This document shows, one piece after another, positions 39,201 to 49,800 of a stretch of 64,000 nt of DNA. The position numbers were made by a program, and so were the translations under genes. Under the pieces are notes generated by a model. The model did no database searches and was not told the DNA's origin. It was given only the letters and a program-made list of their open reading frames with translations. This DNA comes from Galaxea fascicularis (lineage: Eukaryota; Cnidaria; Anthozoa; Scleractinia; Euphylliidae), in assembly GCA_948470475.1 (NCBI GenBank), contig OX419345.1:15717170-15781169 (forward strand), written 5' to 3'. Every line of letters begins with the position of its first letter. The stretch's first letter is position 1.

Positions 39201-42200
39201 TCCATGTACAGTGTACTGTATGGTGTGCTTTTCATGCAATTCGCGAAATGGGAATTACAGACAGCAAGGGACCTTGTGCTGTCTCCACTGTACCCAAACG
39301 TTTAGGTGTTTCATCTTAAACTGAATTCAGATAGACGTTAATAAATTAGTGAATGTAACCTAACCGTTCCTCTTCCATTTTGCAACAAGGAGTGAACAGG
39401 TTTAACTAGAAATCTTGAAAGTCTTTCATAGGTATGATGAGCATTTGCTTTGGCTTGTCCGCGGGATACATTTTTTTAAGTATCAACCCATCAAACGACG
39501 GGACCCAAAAGAAAAAGGTTTATCGTTTGCTTAAACTGAAAGAAATAGCAAACACACCTTCTGCACAAGGTCGCTGATCTGTTTGTGCATCTTTCTGGCG
39601 TAGTTTTTCATGCCCATTTTGTCGCCCTTTTTCACCTTGCGGAACACATCTTCTACTTCCCATGTCCACCATACTTGGTTCCCAGCCAGTACCACCATGC
39701 CTTGGTACGCCATCATCCAGTCAATTCTGAAAGCAACCGCAAATAACAAAACATAATACTTGTGAGAGATCACTGAGAATATCAATGTAAACGACTGTAC
39801 ACGGAAGTTAACAGCCAGGTTCAATAGCCATTGTTTTATTAAACAAAGCCCTAGTGCCCATTGCAATCTCCGCAGGACACAGGAGTACGCATGCGTAGCG
39901 AATGTTGAGGCTGTAATCTCTAGATACATACCACAAGTGTGACTCTTGGCAACCACTTTATTGAACTGACATCGGATGAAGCATCCGAGCGCCAGTTTAT
40001 GATGCTGTGCAGGGGAAAACCTAAAGACGCCGTTTCGAATATTGAGGGGCAATGCTCACTACCAATCTTGCCTCAGTGCCTATGCAGCACTCGATGCCGT
40101 TATAATCATGTGGTACCAAAGTACCTGCACTTAAAAATTAGCTACACCTCACTATAAAAACCAATCACGGCCGAAACAGCGGTTCACGGCTTCTCACAAG
40201 CATCATTTGCTCTTTTGTTCCGTTTTATTTCTCTTTTTCATCTTTGTTAGATCACAGGGTAATGCCCGCTGGTTATGTGACGTTACCGTCCACTCCATTA
40301 GGTGCACGGTACTACACCACGCATGTAACGTACTTGCGTACTAACACGGATTATCATATCTCTCAGTTAATACGCGCGCTGTGATTGGTCAATTTTGCAG
40401 GCCATATTCCACTATACGGCCCGCTAAATTTGAAAGTCCTCTTTTCGGCGCTCCTAATTAACCACAGAGATATAATAAATATCTCACTAACCTCGTTTTC
40501 TCGGTCCGTACTGTAAGTTACGGATCCTCGTTTTTCCCGTTGATTTATGGCCCGCGCGCTTCACGCTTGGGCCATAAGCGAACAGGAAAAAACTCGGTCC
40601 GCAACTTACAGTACGGACCTCAAACTCGGTTTGTAAGAGGTACGTACGTGTCGGCCACTGAATCTACAAACAACTTGAACCATCACTGACACTGGTTGCA
40701 CTCAACAGTTTATCTTGTTTACTTCACATAGTAGAGAAGGCAACTTACTCAAAAGAGAAAGAAAAAGAGTACATAATACCTTGACAATTCTCCTCCATAT
40801 TTAAAGATGGCCTCCTTGGTAATCAGCCGGTTAGTTCTTCTCATCTCGTTCAACACGTTCGTCATCCAGTCCTCCACTCGTCCCTCGGCTGCCACTGGCT
40901 GCCTAAAGTCCATCACCTCTCCCTCGCTACTGATCATCGCACCTGCCAGGACTTCTTCACCTGTGCCTTCTTCAAAACGCAACTTGGCAATATTGTCAAA
41001 CATCTAAGACAACGACAAAACAAGCAGTTGGAGGGACACATAACTAAACGACATATTTAAAACAGAGCTATAAATAACTGTTATTTTTCACACATTAAAA
41101 CAAAGCAAAATTAGCCAGCCCGCAGGTAGCCAAGGTTAATCTAGGCGGGCCAGACTTACAATTAATTAAAGGATGAAGGATAAAGGATAAAAACATACAA
41201 AATCGAGAACGTTAATGTCTTGAGTAAAAAGCAGACTGAAGTGAGGGAATACGGGGAAAAAACGATAAGTATGAAATAAGGGAAAATGAGGAGATTTTTA
41301 GCTATTTAAATAGTCTTACTTTTTGCACCATTAAAGGTATTTCAATGTAATCATTTTCATTTTTCAAGATATCAAAGAGAACACGATTAATTTTCCTTTT
41401 GAATGCTTTCTTAGGTAGGTCTCTTACACAGCTCGGTATATCATTCCAAAGTCTTAATCTTAACTTCATGTCCGAGCAATTTTTTTAACCACATAATAAG
41501 TAAATAACACAAGCAATAATTAATGATAAGCGAAAATAATAATTTACAAAACCGTCCGACCACATTTCTGTTTCTGTTTCTTGTCCGACCAACAACAAAA
41601 AAATTATTTGCAGCCATATATCAGAAGACAATGCGAGATAAATGTGGTGTTGGTGATGATGAGCAACAGGATTTAATCAACTTCCTAATACACGCGTTTT
41701 GGAAACTCGTTCACCAAACAAATGATTATTTTATAGCACTATCTCTCTGTAGCAGCATTACCTTGATCATATGTTCTTGGACGCACCGTGGATCATGACT
41801 GCCCAAAATAGACAGCAGTTCGTCGTCAGAGATAAAGAAGAATCGCGGGAAAGCATTTCTCTTGGAGTCCAGGTAGTCATTTAAACTCTTCTGGCACTTT
41901 TCCAAACCAGCAACCAGCATCTGAAGTTGTTCCAGACGACTTGCTGCGTGACAAGCGTCCAGGACTTTAGGATTCTTGGCTGTGTCGTTCATAATCTGAA
42001 GAAAATCGAGTATGTTAATAGGAAGATCCTTAACGAACTGGAACTAACAGGCATGTAACTGTGACAATAGGCATGGGCCGGACAACACTCGAAAGACAGT
42101 ATTGCTCAAGAGTACCCTGACAACAAGAAAGAAGTTAAAAAAAAAAAGAAAGACAAATGTTTTCACAGAGTTCCGCGACAAAATTATCGGACATTAAAGT

Positions 42201-45200
42201 AGCATCGATTTCCAAGTAGCAATACCTACAACCATGGACAAAAGTAGTAGAGACACTCTCCGAAAAAATACCTTTTTCGTTAAACACGTGAGTCATCCAA
42301 TATCTCATTCTGACATTTCGACCCCCTCACCCATTTTCAATGTTGTAATCACGTGGCAGTGTCCACGGAGCGTATTTCAACATTGAAAAGGGGGAGAGGG
42401 GGGTGTGACTATCGACAAAAAAAGACTTTTTTTCAATAACGGATGGACGCTGATAGAAAGCGTTTGTTTTGCTAAAATGTGTAAACACTTTCGTCCATGA
42501 TTGTAGGTTTAATAATTGTTTCTGGTCTTTGTATTATCTTTTACAGCCTTTGCTCTTGACTCAGAAACAAACCATAATTCCCCAAACCAACTTTTACCAG
42601 TACGTTTTGATTAAGGCTTGTCATGTTAAAAATCGTAATATGAGAACGACTGTGAATCCAAGCTCTTGATATCTGCAAAGTGCGGTCATCAATAGGCCAT
42701 ATTCGTATTCTCGGTATTGAACTGGATCTAACATGAAGTGGAGGCTCTTGCGGGGGAATACATTTACATATGAAAAGATTCCCCCGCCTCCACTTCATGC
42801 TAGATCCAGTTCAATACCGAGAATACGAAAATGGCCTATTACCAACCTTCTTGAACGTCTTATCAATGTCGTCGAATTTCTTAGCCTCTTCTGGTAACTG
42901 CGCCCTGATATCTCCACCAATGAAGATGCTTTCCAGATACATCCACTTTCTCTGTACAACCATCCACACCTGCAAAGACGACAGAAAAAATAAATTTTGC
43001 TCGAACAACAGAAGGACAAACTAAATTAAAGAATTTTATTTCTTCATTTGTTGCGTTACTTGAGTTCCAAACTCGGAGCAAATCTTTTGAGTAGAAAGCC
43101 TTACAAGCCCGAACCAATGTCACCTGGATTTCCTATTACTGAAATTAAAAATGGGATTAGTTTACTCCTTTTTATCTTCCCCAAAAAGGACAAACTGTTG
43201 GTCTAGTTTGCAATTATACATATGTAGCACGTCGTTCCATCCTGGCAGGAACAAAATCATATTTGGGAGACGGAACATTTCTGTTTTAGCCGCTAAAGAT
43301 CACTGCCTGCAAACAATAAAAAATCGAAAACAAAAAAGACAAGAAAACAACAAGAAAAAGAAACATCCAGAGAAATGGCTTGCGCGTAACTTGCAGGAGT
43401 CCTTCACAGTAACCCAGTCACGGTAATCATTTCTTGATTTCTGTATGTGGGAACCGTAAGAAGGCGGCAAGGAGATACCACACGGGGTAATGTCACCTTC
43501 ACAGTAACCTTAGCGGCGGCAAGGTACCAGAATGTGAACATATACAGTACAGTGAAAAACCCCGTGTAAGAACCTACATTTTTCCAAGTTTGGGAAAACA
43601 GGTTCTTATATTTGGGGGTAGTTATTGGCAATTTAGGCTAAAGTAGGTTCTTAATTAGGTTCTTAAGTTTTCAGTATAAATCATTCCTGTACAAGCAGAA
43701 AAAATAGGTTTGGTCCTTTATAATACAGCATTTATTTATAACTGTCATGTCATGAGCCTTGTGCAAGACTAACTAAACAATTATATACACTATAAACAAA
43801 GTATCTTTTCAGAAATATTTGCATACAAAGTATAATAATAAATGGAATAAGTAAAAAATGCAAAGTAGTCCTTTTGCCTTAATTTACTGGTCACATTCAT
43901 TTTATGATGGAATCATCATAATTGATCATAGTGCTGCAGTATCCCATAACTCACATATAAGAACCTTATAAATTTTGCTTGGCTAAACAGGTTCTTATAT
44001 TTTGGGGTACAAAAATGGGAAATTACTGCCAGCAGGTTCTTACACGCGGGTTTTCACTGTATTCGTTTTCATTGTCATTGTAGCTAAAACCCTCAAGCCA
44101 GTGTCACGAATGACCTCACCTCTACCACCTCACCAATATGCGAGAGGCTCCTCTCCCATTTGTTGACAGTTTCCAAGAAAGGCCCCACAAATCGCGAGGC
44201 TGACATGCTCTGCAGATTCATCGCATTATCGTCCAGAATCTGCAGGATTTCGTCCACAGATCCCAAAATGAATCCTCTCTCTTGCGTTCCCTTCATGAAT
44301 TTTGAGACGGTGAATTTCATATTTCCCCAAGTGTCAGCCACTTCACTGATTCCCTTCTCGATACCAAGTTCTTTTGTGGCGCTCGCAGTAATGTCGCCAA
44401 TGACATCCTGGAACTTGTGCAGCTCCATGGCGAACATGTTTTGAAGGGTGAACGTGTCAGGGTTGAGGTCAAACTTCATACCGGTCATCTCCATTAGCTT
44501 CTTCCAATGACTGATTGTAAGAAAAATACATAATATGAATATAAATATTCTCCTAACCAGTCTCTATACGTCTAATTAAGGTGCTAGTTGGTAGAGCTGT
44601 GAAAAGATCAAGACATATCATCTTAAATGATGATTTCTTTCACTCTCACAACCTGTGTATTTTATCAATTAACGCCTGTGTCGCAAATGGAGGTTGGGTG
44701 CTCAAGGATCTGGGGACTGGTACCAACGACCCAACCCCCGGTCGGTGAACACCCCATAAGTCTGCCCTACCCGCAACCCAGCCACGAGCCCCGCCCGACA
44801 CCCCAGACCCCAAAACAAGCACCCGTCACACTGAACCATAAGTTCAATGGAAAAAACAATCCCCAATGGGGAGAGGAGGGACGGGAAATACTCGAAAGCC
44901 TCGCAAACGCCAACACAACAAAACGCTGAGCTAAACAAAACCACGAGGACATGCGACGGCGCACGCATAATATGCAAAATGAATCCGCTGTTCATTAAAC
45001 AAAAAATAACGTGAAACAGCAGGAGGAATAGCGGATTAAAAACCAAAACTAAAAAAAAAACCTTGACTGAAGGAAATACATGTATGTTTCTTCGTAATTT
45101 CTCCTTTCAGTGCACTGGCATATGTTTGTGGGACATGGTTTGATGTTGCGAAATCTACCACAAGGTGTAGAAATGAAATACATGTGCTTTAACCTACTAT

Positions 45201-46680
45201 TTACTCGTTTTTAATGCGCGCGGGTGTAAACGATTGCAGGCGCGGATCCAGGATTTTTTAATGGGGGGTGGCTGATATAGTCGGCCACCAAAACTATACT
45301 ATATTTTTTGGGACCCATGCATGTATTCCCTTTTTTTCACGTATTAGATTTTTATGGTGGGCTTCTCCGAAGGGGGGTGGCTAGCCACCCAATCCACCCC
45401 CTCTGGATCCGCCCCTGGATTGATCCATTTTCAATAGAACTTGTTGTTTTGCCCGCAATCAAGGCAACACGTTTCACCAACAATGAAAAATACCAGTTTG
45501 CGTTTACGTGCTTGTTAGAACAAAGTACCGTCACTTAATGTATTCCTTACCGTTCTCTAAGAGCCTCGTTCTTCAGATCAGAGAAGAGAGGGATGGAGTT
45601 CTTAAATTCTTTCATTTTCTCTTCCAGTACATGGCAAAGTGGCAGAGCTTTAACTTCGCGTGGAAGCCTCTTGAGCTGTTTGATAAAGCCATCAATACCA
45701 TCTGACAACACAGACACATCAAGATTGGCCCATAGTGTGTTGGCCCACTCATCACGAGCCGCCTGTGGGAGTAACAAATCGGTCAATTTGAATTGAACCA
45801 ATCTGTTTCATCTTATTATCATCATCATTATCATCATAATCATCATCATCATTATCAGTAGCAGAAGCAGCAACCATCATCATAATCATCACCACCATCA
45901 CCATCATCATCATCATCATCATCATCATCACCCTCTTATCACCATTATTACGATAACAATCGAATGATGACCATAATATAGACACAGTACCACAGCAATC
46001 TACTGCTACGTGCCTTTTCAATTATCAGTTTCAATATTTCACAGACCCACATGACATGACATGGACAACTTTGATTCAGTTATAAAGAAGTATTCATTTT
46101 GAAAAAAATGTTAGATGTTACATTACTAAAGTAAGAAATAGTTACAATAGTAGACTACCGGTAGCAAATCCCTTCGACAGACAACTCTACTTGCCTTCTG
46201 ATTCTCGTAAATAGAGAATATCTGATCCAATCCTTTTAATTCTTTCTCCATATCTAGCAGTTCAGGGTACAAGGTGATGGAGAGACCAAACAGCTTCTCG
46301 GCATTTGCCAACTCTTGGCGTTCCTTCTCAAAATTGGCAAACTCCTCCTTGAATCTCTTCAGCAGTTCAGCACCTGAAAGGAAAAGTGGCAGTTGAGCAC
46401 CCAGCATGTAGGAAATCAGCAAATGTACCACAAGAAAGTAAACTCAAATCCGGTAATAAAATAATATATATCCAGATCGAATAGAAATTTAGAAGTGATG
46501 GTTTTTGAGGAGGGGGAAAAAGGGAGTACCCGGAGAAAAACCTCTCAATGGCTTTCATTAGACAAACGTCAAAATTTCATCGACGGGCCCTGAAGTCTAG
46601 GTAAATTAATTGTCTTGGGAAAGCATGGGAATGCAGTGGGTGCAAGTCTTGCGGTCTATTATTACTTAGTATCACCCAAC

Positions 46681-46718
<38 letters not shown>

Positions 46719-46816
46719 GCTATAGAGGACTATTAGTAATAGTCCTCGAGTAGCAATCGAGCGTGACGCTTTCTTTCGTTTTATTCCCAAATAAATATTT
46801 CTTCAACTTGCATTTG

Positions 46817-46852
<36 letters not shown>

Positions 46853-49800
46853 GGTGATACTAAAACAATTAGACCCTTCGCCCTCAAGGGCAATGGGTCT
46901 AATTGTTAAATATTTGCTTAACCTTGGTACCGCTCTTCTGTTCCCCAAAGAACAAGAAGACAACACAGAAGTAATTACCTGATGTTTGCTATTCGCAAAG
47001 CAATAATAGTCTTCAAAGTTCTATGGTTCAAATGTTGTCCTTGATGTTAACGTTCAACAAAACACAATAAAAATTTTTTACACAACCTTTAGCAGAGTTT
47101 ATGCTTATGCAGTCGATATTCCTTGACACAAAGTGTCCACATACACGCTTTTCCTCAATAGACTAAACTTACGTACAGTGCAGAAAGGCTACCTTTGACA
47201 GGAAGCTACATGTGTTTACGAGACGCCTCAACCCATCAACCAAAGCCATTACTCTGACCAATCACAACAGACCGAAACAATGCAATGAGCCAATCAGAAT
47301 CCGAACCAATAGAGTACTAAAGTGATGACGTCATAAAAATGAAATTTCTGAAATTATGGGATTTGTCAGGATATTCTGAAAGAACAATGTCCAAGAGGCC
47401 TACTTGCCAAAAATGAGCATTTGGGGACAAATTGTCTCTGAGATCGTAGGCCAGTTATGCTTACAAAATTCCATACAAACCCTTCTAAATTTTTTTGGGG
47501 TCGACCCAAAAAATTTTTAGAAGGGTTTGTATGGAATTTTGTAAGCATAACTGGCCTACGATCTCAGAGACAATTTGCCCCCAAATGCTCGGTTTTTGGC
47601 AAGTAGGCCTCTTGGATATTGTTGTTTCAGAATATCCTGACAAATCCCATAATTTCAGAAATTTCATTTTTGTGACGTCACACTTTAGTACTCTACTACA
47701 TGTACATTTAAATAGGGTTAAATGCAATTTAACTTAGTTAACGACTAGGAGCAAGTTGCTCTGTTTGTTGTGGCGTGGCGTTGCGTGGCGTTAGCGTTAG
47801 TGTGTTATTAGTATTTTTGGGGGGTTGCCTGCAGCGTTGTTATGTAGCATGTGCGTGTGTTACTTGCATGTTGGGCTTCTCTGTGGCGCCCTCTGGCAGT
47901 TCGAGCGGTCAGCGGTTCTCTTTGCACATTATGCGTGTGCCTTCGCTTGTCCTCGTGGTTTTGCTTAGCTCAGCGTTCGGTGGGTTGGCGTTCGCGGGCT
48001 TTCGAGTATTTCCCCTCCCTCCTCTCCCTATCGGGGATTGTTTTCCATTGAACTTATTGTTCAGTGTGATGGGTGCTTGTTTTGGGTCTGGGGTGTCGGG
48101 CGGGGCTCGTGGCTGGGTTGCGGGTAGGGCAGGCTTATGGGGTGTTCCACCGACCGGGGGTTGGGTCGTTGGTACCAGTCCCCAGATCCTTGAGCACCCA
48201 ACCTCCATTTGCGACACAGGCGTTAACCAGCAAAAAGGGCGGGAAACTGCGCGCGTGCAAGTGGCGATTGGTTTTGCTTTTCATTGGTTGAAAAAGTGGC
48301 CCCAGTTTTGCTGGCCAACCACAGAGTGAAGCAACGCAAAACCAAAGCGAACACAAATTCCTTTTGACGCTCAACCGATAAGTACTCGATGCCACGGGAT
48401 AATGTCTACTCTTTGAAGTCCCTTCAAGTTTACCTGCATCCAGATCAGTACCGATAGAACTCGGCCCTTCGTTTATAAAGTTTTCTTTGAATTTAGAGAT
48501 GTCCTTGGAGAAGTCAGTAACTTGATCTTGCGTTATCTAAACAAAAAAACAAAACAAGAAAATTATTTATTTAGTGACCTAAGGGTGAACACTAGTAATA
48601 AAACACAGTATCTTGTGAACACCCGGCCCCTCTCTCAGAAATACACTCATGTATTAATAATCCCCTCTATCGAGCTCTGAGTTGGAAACTTAAATTCTAG
48701 AGTCCTCGCCACGGGTTAAGTGGCTTAAATCATGCACTCAATTAGTTTGTTATCGCATTTGGCAAGTGGAAGAGCGCTTATTTCAAAACGCGAATCTTCA
48801 AATTCCTCAGGGATTAACCATATCCTTTACAGAGTACATAAGCCTTACTTCAGTGAATTTCTTCTTCACGGACACTAGACTGGCATCAACTCTGCGAGAC
48901 TCCATGAACAAATCATCCCAGGATTGAGCGATGTTGGTAGACAACTCCAGCTCACTTTCAGGAACCTTACGAGAAAAATACATTTACAATCGACACAATT
49001 GGGAAATCGCTCTAAATAGTCAGTCACACGGTCATTTGCTTGTAAGGAAATCTAATTAACAATAGTTAACAATTTTTCACTGACGTGGAGATGAAGATCA
49101 ACCACTTTCATCGACACTGAGGTGAATACCTGTTTTAGTATACACCACACAAGCTGAATAACTAGCGTCTTGAAACCATGCAAAACAATAGATTTTCCAT
49201 TGTTTAAATGAAACATCTAATGTTGAATGCAAACGACTATATTCCTGGATTAGAAATACATTCGAACAAGGTTGAAAGAGGACATCTCTGTAGTTCCTAT
49301 CTGTTCCTTGATTGTGATGACCAACCCCCGTTGCTGCTTCACTTGGTTCAAAGTTTTAGCCCTTACCTCAATATCGTACATGAGTATGGTCCGATATCTT
49401 TCTTGTAAATCAACATAGCGAAGTTCCACCTCAAGTGATTTGTCTCTGATGTCTGCTATCACACGCAGGACAAATTTCAAGTCTTCCAATGTGTCGGGTG
49501 GTCGCTTCAGATCTTCTGTTAGTCCCTACAAACATAAGTTAAATGTTACTTGGTTTCTGTATATATTCTGATTTACTCATGTATTCATTTACAATCAAAA
49601 CAAAAGGTACAGTTTAACAACGAAATGCATTACAAGCCTTGTAACGCATTTCGTTGTTAAACTATACCACTGAAGGCCTCTTTGGAGGCCTCGTTGCTGA
49701 TGCCACTTTGCAATAACAATAGCTGCTGTAGTTTTGTAATGTAAGCTTTGAAGCGCTCAAGATGCAGCTTTTCACCACTTGTGCAAACTAGCAGCGAAAC

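Noticed and set aside
46195..46200. Use of the GT four bases inside the intron as donor for w17
   Set aside because: It would add one codon plus one base and break the frame into w18, whose phase is fixed by its own translation and by w19.
47775..48329. 184-codon plus-strand open frame
   Set aside because: It is an artefact of the GC-rich dispersed repeat. The 44.7-kb copy does not keep the frame, and no domain is recognisable.
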